Translations under genes and position numbers: made by a program
Shown: in pieces, positions 1 to 9,544 of the stretch
Layout of the letters: every line of letters starts with the position of its first letter
How positions within the stretch are numbered: position 1 is the stretch's first letter
Notes under the pieces: model-generated
The model's input: only the letters and a program-made list of their open reading frames with translations
Databases searched by the model: none
What the model was told of the DNA's origin: nothing
NCBI GenBank assembly: GCA_900073065.1
Contig: FJOG01000021.1
Coordinates: 1,108,635-1,170,808 of the forward strand
Length of the DNA: 62,174 nucleotides
Source: Phialocephala subalpina
Taxonomy: Eukaryota; Ascomycota; Leotiomycetes; Helotiales; Mollisiaceae
Direction: 5' to 3'

Positions 1-262
1 GAAAAAAAAATTCGAAAGAATTTATTTATTTATTAATATTACGTTTTTATATTATTTGTAACTTTTCAAAAAAAGGTTTAAAAGAATATTATTAAGGCTA
101 TTTAAAAGGCTTTTAAATCGAAGTAATTTTATTTGATCCTTTGGATTCTAATTTTAAAGAAAATTAAATATTTTTAAGAATTCGATCCAAATAAAGGAAA
201 AAGGCATTCTATAATCAAATTATTTATTGCGCGCATTTATATATGAAATGCTTTTATATTAG
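1..262. repeat. AT-rich RIP-like block (edge)
   Basis: This stretch is visibly dominated by A and T, and its few C residues mostly precede G or T rather than A. That is the footprint expected after RIP (CpA changed to TpA) of repeated DNA. No gene or transposon frame is readable. It borders the truncated gene at 274-663. Confidence 0.7.
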
Positions 263-273
263 TTATAGGAGTA

Positions 274-663
274 TTATACTCTATATATAAATCCATAGTT
301 TAATACGACTTCGTACCCCTTGGGAGGTCCAAGTTTATAGGCTCCGCCTGTAATCCGCTGGTCGTAAATCAATACTACTACTAGTACTACTATAACGTCC
401 AGATCCGATGTGGCCCGCCTACTGCCATATTCAGCCAACGCAGTACCGCCAGTAACACTGTAATCAATTTTTCCGAAGGCTCTTTGCGTAGCACTCAAGA
501 ACTCGGCCCTAATGTGCTGTGTCATTGCCCGCTCCGTTCGTTGGGGCTGTAGCGAGCGATGGGTAACTCTTGCAGACGATGTGTTAACGTTTCCCAGCGG
601 AACTCGAACAGGCTTTGATGCTGCCGGTTTGCGAGAGCCCCCCTTCGAACTGACACAGCCCAT
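274..663 (-). pseudogene. Truncated nucleotidyltransferase-like gene (5' part)
   Basis: An ATG at 663 opens a minus-strand frame of 129 codons. It begins MGCVSSK, a possible N-myristoylation start. Around residues 68-92 is a segment with TGGTALAEYGSRRATSDLDV, which resembles the GG...S...D.D core of nucleotidyltransferase-fold proteins (AbiEii/minimal-NTase type). After DLDVIV the frame turns into low-complexity valine-rich sequence and stops at the border of the AT-rich block, so the rest of the domain is missing or RIP-destroyed. A possible GT...AG intron just after DLDVI could prolong the reading frame a little, but not to a complete protein. I infer a broken gene; the family assignment is by motif only. 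Confidence 0.45.
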
Positions 664-1689
664 GTCGGATATGATAGAGGAGAATCAAGTATGAAAAATA
701 TGTGACAGAAAGCTACCGATACAACGGAAAGGAACACGGCGATGGAAGAAACCTCAACGTGCAAAAAGGAAATCTATTCGCAAGCAATAGACATAAAAAT
801 TGGAGGAGAGATATTTCTCCTTAGAGAAGATTTGAATCATTATATAGAGACTGTCCACTGACCGGAGGCAACAATTCTCGGGTTATATTTAGCTAGACTA
901 CGAACCGATTTCTGTCTTCACCTTTTCTGATACAGCGCTTGCTAGTCAAACCTGAAAAGTCTTTGTAGCCGCTAGATTAGAGCTGTTGGGTTGGGATATA
1001 GACGGCCTTTTCTCCATCTGGACTGTGCGCAAAAGTGCTTATTCTAAAAAGATCGTTGAGGGTGGTCCTTCTTAGGGTCAACGGAATAGCAACGCAACGA
1101 GGTGTTGGGCGCTTGTCGGACTGGCGCTTAAGAATAAAATTTTGACTCGTTGAAATATGTGATTGAGGCCGCCTTACGACAGCACTATCCTGGCTTCGCG
1201 AAACCGGCGCTTAAATTGAGTAAAATAGTAATCCTTTCGATCGTTGTGGATTATTAGCGGCTTCGCGACTTAAAACATTTTGAAGTCAACAGGTCAAGAA
1301 GGCTACGAGGGCGAGATTACGTACTCGCTTAAAATAACGGCTTAGTCATCTCATCTTGTCTACGAAGGCGCGGTTTTAAAGTAATGAGCCATACGCGTGA
1401 TTTTCCCTACCAAAAATCAAGTATTTGGGAGATGAAAGCTCGGACCACAGCTCAATACTTTAAAACCGCGCCTTCGCATACATTCATCATCTTGGAACCC
1501 AAGAAAAGCCAACACATACCAACTCCCGTAGACATAAGATCAATCAACGCTGCGCACAGCGTGATGAAATTGTTTAGCTGCAGGCTAGCCTGAGTAATAT
1601 ACACCTCACCTTTGCCCCTAGGGATTAAGACTGACCAGCTTCAGCGTAGGTTCCATGACCAACACACAACCGTAGCTGCACCCGACTCT
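664..1689. other. Gene-poor stretch with short repeated motifs
   Basis: I see no supportable gene. Variants of a CGCTTAAAAT-like motif recur at about 1122, 1208, 1264 and 1324, several next to GGCTTCGCG or GGCGC. A perfect inverted repeat follows at 1363-1476 (listed separately). The stretch reads as decayed or repetitive intergenic DNA. Confidence 0.5.
1363..1476. repeat. Perfect 21-bp inverted repeat with 72-bp spacer
   Basis: The arm CGAAGGCGCGGTTTTAAAGT plus A at 1363-1383 is exactly the reverse complement of 1456-1476. The two arms could form a hairpin around a 72-bp loop. It may be the terminal repeat of a tiny MITE-like element or the core of a snapback repeat. No target-site duplication is obvious beside the arms. 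Confidence 0.8.
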
Positions 1690-2469
1690 ATGGAAAAAAT
1701 TAAATCGGCCCTATTCGGAAGGAATCTCTCCAAGCTACACATTTTTCAATCTCGACAGACGAAGCACGCTAGCTCGGTCGAGGGTAATCAGCGATACGAT
1801 GTCTGCAAGTTGCTCGCCGACCATCGAGTTCCCAATGTGATCTGGCTTGAGGATCTTCTTGCTCTTCATGGTAGCGATACCCAAGTTTGGGATCTCCACC
1901 TCTTGGTAGAAGATCCAGCTACAGCAGCGAAAATCCTTCTCGGCAACGGCTACCAAGTAACGCCACCAGAGGCGAAATTCGCGAACGATCCCGAGTTTAG
2001 CAAACGAGCTATCCGGCTTACTCATGATCAATTCTTAGCAAATGTAATATTGCATTCTGCTAGAGATTGGTACTACGAACTGGGCGGTCACGTGCAAGAT
2101 TTCCTTCCGCCCCTTCACAGCTTCCTCGACTCATTAATTGAGTTTTGGCTCAATATTTCCTCACAGGACTATGTGGATCGATTGGGTTTTGCTCTTTACA
2201 TCAGCTGTCTGATCAACTATTGTTATGCCATACAGAGTGCCGAAGGCGAATTAGTTAAAAATCCTACCTATGCCAAAAAGCTCAAACCTGAGCATCGAGA
2301 AGTTCATTATAACATCACTTCCTCGGATCCTAAAGAAGAGAGTTTCACGACGACGAATCGACATATATATCATGCGAGGAGGAGCAGAGAGATCAGGGAA
2401 GGCATTTTCATACCGACACCATATGGGAAAGGGGTCTTTAAGCTGCCTTTAACGGCAGTTCCCGAGTGA
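1690..2469 (+). CDS. Conserved fungal hypothetical, possible nucleotidyltransferase-like
   Basis: An uninterrupted frame from ATG 1690 to TGA 2469 encodes 259 residues. The frame is open further upstream (from 1612), but without an ATG. Around residues 25-75 it reads KLLADHRVPNVIWLEDLLAL and then VWDLHLLVEDPATAAKIL, an alternating strand/helix pattern. I associate it with a recurrent fungal family of NTase-like proteins in which an Asp-rich strand (WDLHLLV) replaces the catalytic one. The C-terminal half (helical, with a YYELGGHVQDFLPPLHSFLD stretch) has no motif I recognise. No signal peptide or membrane segment is visible. It lies about 1 kb from the truncated NTase-like gene on the other strand; the two may derive from a related accessory gene set. 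Function unknown; the frame is probably real. Confidence 0.55.
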   Translation: MEKIKSALFGRNLSKLHIFQSRQTKHASSVEGNQRYDVCKLLADHRVPNVIWLEDLLALHGSDTQVWDLHLLVEDPATAAKILLGNGYQVTPPEAKFANDPEFSKRAIRLTHDQFLANVILHSARDWYYELGGHVQDFLPPLHSFLDSLIEFWLNISSQDYVDRLGFALYISCLINYCYAIQSAEGELVKNPTYAKKLKPEHREVHYNITSSDPKEESFTTTNRHIYHARRSREIREGIFIPTPYGKGVFKLPLTAVPE

Positions 2470-2582
2470 GAATTATACCTTGAACTATCGATGTTGAGCT
2501 GTGGAGGTACACCTTGTATTGGCAAATAGTAAAAACCAAGAAGTATTTTTTCCCCCCACCAAAATAATCGACAACCAACCCT

Positions 2583-3300
2583 TTAAACCTCCTTAGCTCT
2601 CTTGTTTCCAATCACCTTCTCTTTCGCAAGTGCCTTCTTCTTAGAAGGCTGTCTTTTCCTCTTGTTGCCAGCGGCTGGAGCTTCTGTAAGCACTAGAACA
2701 AGCTCTCTAAGCGCTGGCAGGCGTCCAAGAGCAACGTTTTTTTTTTGTGAGGGGAGGGGCTCTGCAAAGCCTCCAAAGCACTTACTCCTTAACCTGCAAT
2801 AGCTGGTTCTACAGTTAGAGCCTCCTGTTGTGCCTCCTCCATGCCTTTCTTGCTCGTATCCAATTCAATGACTCTATGAGATAGAATCGACTTAATTATA
2901 AATTTAAGGAAAGGGGGAAGCTAAAACTAAATACAAAATAAGGACCCACAAAAGGACCCACTCATCTGATAGACTCTCTCCTTCCGAATAATCCTTCCTT
3001 CCGAGTCCAAAAGTCCGTCCTTTTATAGCCATTCCATCTTCTCACTCTGATTTTTCGTCTTTTGGAGCTCCATACGTGTAAAACAGTAGAGCTTGGTGAT
3101 ACCCTCCTTCTTCTGGTTGTTGTAACACCCTACCCAAAAGTACTTCGTCTCGGTTTAGCCATTGTTTCGAATACGGGAGGGAATTCAGCTACTCTTTGTT
3201 GTCAGTACTTTAGACTAAAATGATGAAAGGAGAGCCCATTAAAATGTACCTCGATTGTCCTCAAACGTCCCCTTAAGAGTGCGATTCGCCTCCCGCAAAT
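2583..3300 (-). pseudogene. Decayed coding remnant, possibly transposon-derived
   Basis: On the minus strand a short frame ends with TAA at 2583-2585 and encodes a very basic tail (AGNKRKRQPSKKKALAKEKV). Just upstream (about 2805-2870) another open stretch reads ELDTSKKGMEEAQQEALTVE and ends at a possible GT donor. Around 3050-3140 a third reads NNQKKEGITKLYCFTRMELQ. The pieces are in different frames and separated by stops. A Lys/Arg-rich, Glu/Gln-rich C-terminus is common in fungal DDE transposases, but I see no catalytic DDE core, so this remains a guess. Confidence 0.25.
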
Positions 3301-3407
3301 GGATAGACACAACGTTCTGAACTAGTGGATAGTTTTGGAACCACTTTAGGAACGGAAAATGCTTAATGCCCTCATGGAGATATAGTAACTAGTCACTCAA
3401 ATCCCAT

Positions 3408-3812
3408 TCATACCACAGTTTCCAATACCTTCAAGCCCGAATAATCCTCTTGATTAATGGGTAAACCTTTAGCAGGCCATGGGCGAAGCTGCAGAGCTTC
3501 TGCCACAAAATCGTGCCATGGCTCACCACTTCTAGCCGAACTGCTCTTGAGAGCCCAACCATTATCTGTCTCTATTATATCTGCGTGTGCAGAGGCTTTG
3601 GAAACCTCTTTATAGGCGGGATTGAGGTCAGAAACGGTCTGGCGGATGTGTGGAGGAATCTGCTTAAGGGTCTTGAACTCCGTCCTTGACTGAGGGATAC
3701 GCCGAGCAGGACTTCTATCAATAGGGCCAGGAGTACGATCAAAGGTGTTTCGAAAGGCAGAAGTCGAGGAGGCAGGAGAGGAGGAGAAAGATATCAACAG
3801 GCTAGACGGCAT
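3408..3812 (-). CDS. Hypothetical protein, uncertain
   Basis: A minus-strand frame from ATG 3812 to the stop at 3408 encodes 134 residues. It has a Ser-rich start and a mixed polar body (PPHIRQTVSDLNPAYKEVSK; GEPWHDFVAEALQLRPWPAK). Codon choice and composition look protein-like, but I recognise no domain, and no signal peptide or membrane helix is present. It could be a small gene or an exon of the decayed locus just downstream on the same strand. Confidence 0.3.
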   Translation of the reverse strand: MPSSLLISFSSSPASSTSAFRNTFDRTPGPIDRSPARRIPQSRTEFKTLKQIPPHIRQTVSDLNPAYKEVSKASAHADIIETDNGWALKSSSARSGEPWHDFVAEALQLRPWPAKGLPINQEDYSGLKVLETVV

Positions 3813-4025
3813 GATGATATTAGTCGATATTCTGGTAGAGATATTGGAAAAACAGCTAATATTTAGAGAAATAAGAAGAAAAGGAAGCGGGCAAAATGTC
3901 AGACTCCATCTTTATAAGCTTTCTAGGCCTTTCTTAGGAGTTTGAAAGCTAAATTGGACGCATTTCCGTGTGATGGTCGTGATTTTTGTGCAATTGTGGG
4001 ACGGAGTTTGGATGTTTGAGCAATA

Positions 4026-4112
4026 GCGGCCGCATAACCCGAAAGTACACAATTCCACTACAGAATAAGCGCAATTCTTATGTACTTTTCGTTAGCGCAT
4101 ATCGGCCGCCAT
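4026..4112. repeat. Imperfect inverted repeat
   Basis: The left arm AGCGGCCGCATAACCCGAAA followed by GTACA mirrors, with gaps, the right arm TGTACTTTTCGTTAGCGCAT followed by ATCGGCCGC. The result is a GC-capped hairpin of about 85 bp. It may be a small mobile-element end or simply a chance palindrome. Confidence 0.4.
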
Positions 4113-4158
4113 TTCCGCTATTCTGAATGTTAGCTTTCGGCACGAGCTGAATCTCTAA

Positions 4159-5035
4159 GATGAACAACTATTCCACCAGAGAACCTCAAAACAATCAAAT
4201 TTATCAAGATAACGCGACCAACGAAGTGTAAGAACGACTGGAAGAAGTAAGAGGTGTTTCTGTTCTATATGTCCTCCGGGCGGGCAAAGGCCTTCGTACA
4301 CGACTTAGTGGGATCATCAAACAGGCCCTCCGTGCGTCCACGAAATGCGCTTAAATACAAGTGCCAGCGTCGTTCGAAGTGCCCTAAACTTCCAGAGCGC
4401 TTCAAAATGGTTGGAAAGAGTACTTTTAGAACTCACCAAGCCAGTACCTCATTCAACCACGTCTGCGATTTCCTCCCCCAGATTCGAACTTTCCAGTCTT
4501 TAAGGCCCAAATTACGAGTCACCAGTTGAATACAACCATCCACGGCGACGACAGAGACCTTAAAACCTCTTGTACAATCTGCTATCTAAAGGAGAGTACG
4601 ATTTAGCTAGATATTCTCTCGACACGGCCCCCGGACAGGTTATCCAGTACAAAGGTACACGTTAAAAGGAAACTCCCTGTGGGGTCAGAGGTCTCAAACA
4701 GAGCTCTAAGCACTCGCCAACGTGACGACGGCTATATTCATTGGCTATATTCCGATCCAGACACTCCTGAAGCTGATTCTACTAACCATTATAGTAAAGT
4801 AGTTCTCTTCTGTAGTGCGAAGGACTGGGACGACCAATTCGCCGTTGTACGAGAGTTCTCAGGCGTATCTGACGACAATGTACCTCCTGGTACTGTACGG
4901 CCTGGGCTACTAAAACGATGGAATATCATCAAAATCCAGGAGATTCAAGGCTTAATTGGCGGGATAGAGGCGCCTACAGGTCCTAGGGGAGGCAGGACGC
5001 AGTATCTCTCAAAAAGGTACGTTTCACGTGTCTAA
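4159..5035 (+). pseudogene. Decayed coding remnant, unknown family
   Basis: An ATG at 4159 starts MNNYSTREPQNNQIYQDNAT and meets a TAA after 23 codons. The same frame then continues open for about 40 codons (ERLEEVRGVSVLYVLRAGKG). Downstream, an open frame without its own ATG (4679-5035) gives protein-like sequence (VVLFCSAKDWDDQFAVVREF). No family is recognised. The interruptions suggest a dead gene rather than a multi-exon one, since no clean donor and acceptor join the pieces. Confidence 0.25.
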
Positions 5036-6047
5036 ATTACAAATTACTAACAGTTCAAATAGATAGATTATAAGGACTCCAATCTCAACCTCGAGTGCGA
5101 CGAAGGTGACAACGAAACCTAAAACCCTCCTCTTACCTCCTACCTAACCTAGAAAGCGTCTCGACGAGTCCTCCCTACGATTACTACGAGAATATAACTC
5201 TGCGAACTCGGCCGAAACAGAACGATGCATCCGGATGTAGTACGATGGTGATCCTTTGTTGCTGTCACCAAAAACACGAATATCGACTTTGAAGCATCCC
5301 CACGCATTACAATGATCACTAGCTCACCTTCACGAAAATCGAGTATCGCCCACACTTACAATATAGGGGAGTGATTGGGGAGTGATTAAATGGAGACAGT
5401 GGGGACAGCTGGCTAGGAATAGACAGCCCGGAGGAGCAGATTATGCCAGGAGCTGGGTCAGAGACTAAGCCGGGGGTACGCCGACGGCGTGGAGGATTAG
5501 AGCTAGCGTCAGTGCGCTGGTGCTGGTGGGACGTATATACTTTTAGAATGGCTTCAATTTCTACTATTATATCCCTGAGTCTTGGCAGAACCACCGCCAA
5601 ATCGATGTAGCAAATCAGCTCAGTGGTTGATTTCCTCTTTGGCCGTACAGGTGTCCACCGTACAGCAACTTTCGTAGGGTAAAGTTTATTCCCTAGAATA
5701 TATGTACACTTTCGTTCGATTTATATACATTTAAATTTAAAAAGATAGCATTAATTAAATACACCCTATTAAAAACATATTACCTATAATAGTCTTTAAC
5801 ATTATTATAAATGCGTGTTCATATAACTTATACCATAATTCAAGAAATTTGCAAAAATATTGACGCCTTATTGCCTCAGGCATAATATGCTCGTTTCATT
5901 ACCCCTCCGCACTTGCTTGACCAACAAACCTTCGTTTCCAACACGCACAAGGCAGCTTGTCCTCCACATATCTCCCACTTGACAATCAGCCTATGCATAC
6001 TTCCAAAACACTATTACATCTATTATCACAGCGCTTGTCTCTCCTAG
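5036..6047. other. Intergenic, partly AT-rich
   Basis: I see no supportable gene. 5690-5880 is AT-rich and resembles a short RIP-affected patch. 5881-6047 is pyrimidine-rich (CCTCCGCACTT, CTCCCACTTG) and serves as leader and promoter sequence for the metallophosphoesterase gene that starts at 6048. Confidence 0.5.
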
Positions 6048-6860
6048 ATGTCGATGGTAAAGCTTCAGCTTATGTCTGATCTCCATCTTGAGACTCCCAA
6101 AGCAAGATCAACCTACGAGCACTTCAAGATCCAGCCAGTATGTCGATACCTAGCCCTCCTCGGTGACATCGGAAACACACGGGACCCTCGATTATTCTCT
6201 TTCCTCAGGGAGCAGTTGCAAAATTTCGAAATAGTTTTCTACCTCCTAGGAAACCACGAGACATACGGAACGACCATACTTGCAGCCCAAAAAGCTGTTC
6301 GCTCTTTTGCAGATGAAATGGAACAGATCCGCTCACAACTCGGATCAACTATTGGACGGTTCGTATTTTTGAATCAGACAAGATTTGATCTTACAGATTG
6401 CGTGACCGTCCTAGGATGCACCCTCTTCTCGCGCATCTCCAACGAGCAGCGCGAATCAGTAGCCCTCTTCTGCTCCGACTTCTCCGAGATTGAAGATTGG
6501 ACGGTCAACGCTCACAATGCCGCACATCAATCTGATCTCAGCTGGCTCAACGGGCAAGTCAAACTTATTGTACGCCATGAGCCGCACCGCAAGATTGTGG
6601 TTTTTACTCACCATAGTCCGACGATTCTTGAGGCGGCAAATGATAGTAGACATGTTGAGGATGTGAATGGGGCGAGGTCGGCGTTTGTGACAGATCTCTC
6701 GGATCAGGCGTGCTGGAAAAGTGAGAATGTTAGGATCTGGGCGTTTGGGCATACGCATTTCAATTGCGATTTGAGGAGGCGGAAACAAGGAAAAGAATTG
6801 TGGCAAATCAAAAAGGATATCGTAGGACTGAAGTGGAGACATTTGATCCAGCTAAAGTGA
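6048..6860 (+). CDS. Calcineurin-like metallophosphoesterase
   Basis: This single-exon gene encodes 270 residues. All metal-binding blocks of the calcineurin-like phosphoesterase superfamily are present in order: SDLHLE (D11, H13), GDIGN (D40), GNHE (N69, H70), FTHHSP (H188 or H189) and FGHTH (H235, H237). Such proteins use a dinuclear metal site to hydrolyse phosphomono- or diesters. The short length, lack of a signal peptide and compact architecture match the small cytosolic fungal Ser/Thr-phosphatase-like group of unknown physiological substrate. The start is supported by ATG at 6048 with the first metal motif only ten residues in. No membrane segment is seen. It lies upstream of, and on the same strand as, the Dabb-domain gene, with no evidence of functional linkage. 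Confidence 0.88.
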   Translation: MSMVKLQLMSDLHLETPKARSTYEHFKIQPVCRYLALLGDIGNTRDPRLFSFLREQLQNFEIVFYLLGNHETYGTTILAAQKAVRSFADEMEQIRSQLGSTIGRFVFLNQTRFDLTDCVTVLGCTLFSRISNEQRESVALFCSDFSEIEDWTVNAHNAAHQSDLSWLNGQVKLIVRHEPHRKIVVFTHHSPTILEAANDSRHVEDVNGARSAFVTDLSDQACWKSENVRIWAFGHTHFNCDLRRRKQGKELWQIKKDIVGLKWRHLIQLK

Positions 6861-7029
6861 TCGAAGTTGAAAGCTTTATCCCTTAACCTTAGCGGCAGAA
6901 GCTCAGCTTCGTAGTCCTTAACCTTAAGCCTCAGGTAAAAACGGTCACCCTTTTCCGTCATTGTTGGTTGCAGGTTACCGTACCCCTCCTCGACGACCTC
7001 CTTTCGGGACCGTCAATCCCCTCCTGCCA

Positions 7030-7529
7030 TGAGCAATACCATATCAACAACTTGAGTTACCTGAAGATCGAACGATTCCTTCAAAGGACTCGAGTACCCA
7101 GAGAAAGACACGATCTCCTCCAAGAAGCAACCCCGCACTTGTACCTCGAAGACGTCGACCCCGCCAACCCCTTGAATCTCTCCCATGAGTCCCCAACGCA
7201 ACTCTCTACCCAAGCCATTAATCCTCTCCATCGTCGCCTTTTTAGGATTGATCGCTCTATTCACCCTTCTCAAAAATCCTGAGCAATACCATATCAACAA
7301 CTTGAGTTACCTGAAGATCGAACGATTCCTTCAAAGGACTCGAGTACCCAGAGAAAGACACGATCTCCTCCAAGAAGCAACCCCGCACTTGTACCTCGAA
7401 GACGTCGACCCCGCCAACCCCTTGAATCTCTCCCATGAGTCCCCAACGCAACTCTCTACCCAAGCCATTAATCCTCTCCATCGTCGCCTTTTTAGGATTG
7501 ATCGCTCTATTCACCCTTCTCAAAAATCC
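7030..7529. repeat. Perfect 250-bp tandem duplication
   Basis: 7030-7279 and 7280-7529 are identical as far as I can read, giving a head-to-tail duplication with period 250 bp. The right copy ends inside the coding exon of the Dabb-domain gene. Each copy therefore carries the same ATG context (7185 and 7435), and because 250 is not a multiple of three, only the right ATG is in frame with the rest of the gene. The unit is below the few-hundred-bp length usually needed for efficient RIP, which would explain its intactness. A local assembly error is the alternative. Confidence 0.93.
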
Positions 7530-7772
7530 AGGCAAGCAAAACAGCCCCGAAGGATTGACTGTAAGTCCCAAAGCCCTTACGCCGCGTGGGACATTTCCTA
7601 ACTGAAAACACTATAGGGAGGGATGACCCACATCTTTATGGAGGAGTTCAAGAACGAGGAGGATAGAAAGTATTATCTGGAGAAGGACCCTGTGCATTTG
7701 GCGTTCGTGAAGAGTATTGGCGATGTGGTTAAGAAGGCGCAGGTTGTGGATTTCACGCCTGGAGTCTTCTAG
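7435..7772 (+). CDS. Membrane-anchored protein with stress-responsive Dabb half-domain
   Basis: Exon 1 is 7435-7560 and exon 2 is 7617-7772, with a 56-bp phase-0 intron (GTAAGT...CTATAG). The product is 93 residues. The C-terminal half (NSPEGLTGGMTHIFMEEFKN, EDRKYYLEKDPVHLAFVKSI, ending VVDFTPGVF) is a clear match to the second half of the stress-responsive alpha/beta-barrel (Dabb) family. The first half of the usual roughly 100-residue domain is absent. In its place is a short N-terminus with one hydrophobic helix (PLILSIVAFLGLIALFTLL). The 250-bp duplication ends within exon 1, so the locus may be rearranged and the true upstream exon lost or displaced. The start is uncertain, because an alternative acceptor at 7530-7531 would make the hydrophobic stretch intronic. 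Family confidence is good; integrity of the gene is doubtful. Confidence 0.6.
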
Positions 7773-8061
7773 GTGAAAGGCCTGGAGCGGCACCCGCATT
7801 GGGATTTTAAATGTCTCAGACTTGACGGGACAATCGAGGACGCTGAGCCAGATCGAGATCTTGCATGGATCAAGGCGCCATGGCTTCAGCTCAAGATCAT
7901 CTGATCTCAGATAAAGTGTGCAGGAAATGTCCTGGCAAGGCTGGTAGATTGAGAGTATTGATTCGATTCATACAATTAAGAATATGTACTCCTATGCTAC
8001 ATCTAGCCATGCATGTCTAATAAAAAAACAAAAACCCGTCCGCCATGCACCTCGATCACAA

Positions 8062-9544
8062 TTACAACAAGGCCATGCCGCCAATCATAGACACAATCGC
8101 AACCATGAAGGCACCAAAGGCTTTCATATCCACAGGAGCCATCGTTGTTCCAGAACTCTTCTTCGAACCAGAAGTAGAACTTGAGCTCGCCGTTTCAGTC
8201 ACAGTTCCCGACCCCGCAGTCGCTGTCCCCGTACTCTCATTATCCGCCGTTCCCGCATCCTGGCTTCCATCTCCATCCAATCCCGGACCCGTACCAGCAC
8301 CAGTGCTCATGTATTTCTCCGCCGCTGAAGGGATCGCTGGAAGCGCATCACCGGAAACATCCCATTCGGAGCTCTCAGTTGGGCAAGTGGTCGCTGCGGA
8401 AGTGGAGGAGGCTCCTCCATCACCAGATGGGTTGGTGGCTGCTGCGTAGGCGGAAGAGAGGTATGTGAAATCCGAGTTCGGGCTCACGGTATCACCGGAG
8501 ATAGTAACGAGGCCGTAGCCGTTTCCTTCTTCGGAGTATTCATAAACCAGGCCACCGGAGAAGACACCTGTCATTTCACTATTGTACAAAGCGGCTACTT
8601 CGGTGAAAGTTCTGGTGTTGGTGATGCATCCGAATTCAGACATGAAGAGAGGGATGCCGTAGCCGGTGTAGTTCGCGACGAGAGTATCCCAGCCTGAAGT
8701 GGTGAATGAGGAGGGGTCGCACCATGAGTAGTCGTTGATTGCGTAGAAATCGCTTCTTTGGTCATCGGTTCCACAATTCAGGTAGTCGGCTAGGATTTCC
8801 TGGTTTTGGGAGACGTCTGCTGCTGAGTAGCCGACTGGGATGGATCTGTAGCCTCTGCTACCAATGTATTGCTTCATGTCTCGCACTACGGCCTTGACGT
8901 ATGGAGCGCAGTCTGTGGTGTTGACATCGTTAATAACTTCGTTTCCGGACAGGAATGCGAGGGTGTTTGTGTAGTTGGCGAAGGCGTCGATGGTGGCGAA
9001 GACAGATTGTAGGTAAACGCTGTTGTACGATTCCTTGGGCTCGAGCCGGTTCAGAGAGTATTTGGAGGTATCTGTGTCGAGAACGAGATAGATTCCGGCT
9101 TCGGCGAGGGCGTCCATGCATTCGTCGTGATTGGCCGTGTTGTCGACAGCGTACACACGGATCGTGTTGATACCAAGCTTGGTGAAGTATGGAATGTCTC
9201 GTTTGCATGCGGTTGCATTCGAAATTGGATCGGATTCGACACCAGTTCCTCCGCCTGTAAATGTGAGTGATTGATTGATTGACGCGTTACACCAGTGAAG
9301 TACGGACCTGGCTGGTAGTCTACCCCTCGGATGTAGAACCTGTCAGAACCTTGGTAGAATGCTGCGAGAATGTCAGACTTGTTCCCCTTCGAATTGAATG
9401 ACCCAATGAATTACCATTTCCTGTAATCGTGACGGCTTGAACTGTCGTGCTGGTCGCTCGAGCTGCAATGACAGGTGATCCGGATGCAGCAACGCCAGAT
9501 GAAAGTGCGACGGCCAGAAGACCACCAAACAAAAAATCCCTCAT
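8062..9544 (-). CDS. GPI-anchored GH72 beta-1,3-glucanosyltransferase (Gel/Gas type)
   Basis: Three exons are joined in phase: 9544-9415, 9361-9308 and 9254-8062, with 53-bp introns, giving 458 residues. A signal peptide (about residues 1-20) is followed by the GH72 catalytic domain: FYQGSDRFYIRGVDYQPG, then VYAVDN, LAFLSGNEV with acid/base E167, and PLFMSEFGC with nucleophile E268. A Ser/Thr-rich linker (about 370-435) leads to a hydrophobic tail, typical of GPI attachment. The C-terminal X8/CBM43 cysteine module found in some family members is missing, so this belongs to the short subgroup. The enzyme cuts and re-ligates beta-1,3-glucan chains at the plasma membrane and wall, so a role in wall elongation is expected. 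It converges on the Dabb-domain gene, about 290 bp apart. Confidence 0.93.

Noticed and set aside
7185..7601. Open frame from the left-hand ATG of the tandem duplication
   Set aside because: It is out of frame with the Dabb exon and reads through the repeat junction into unrelated text, so it is a by-product of the duplication.
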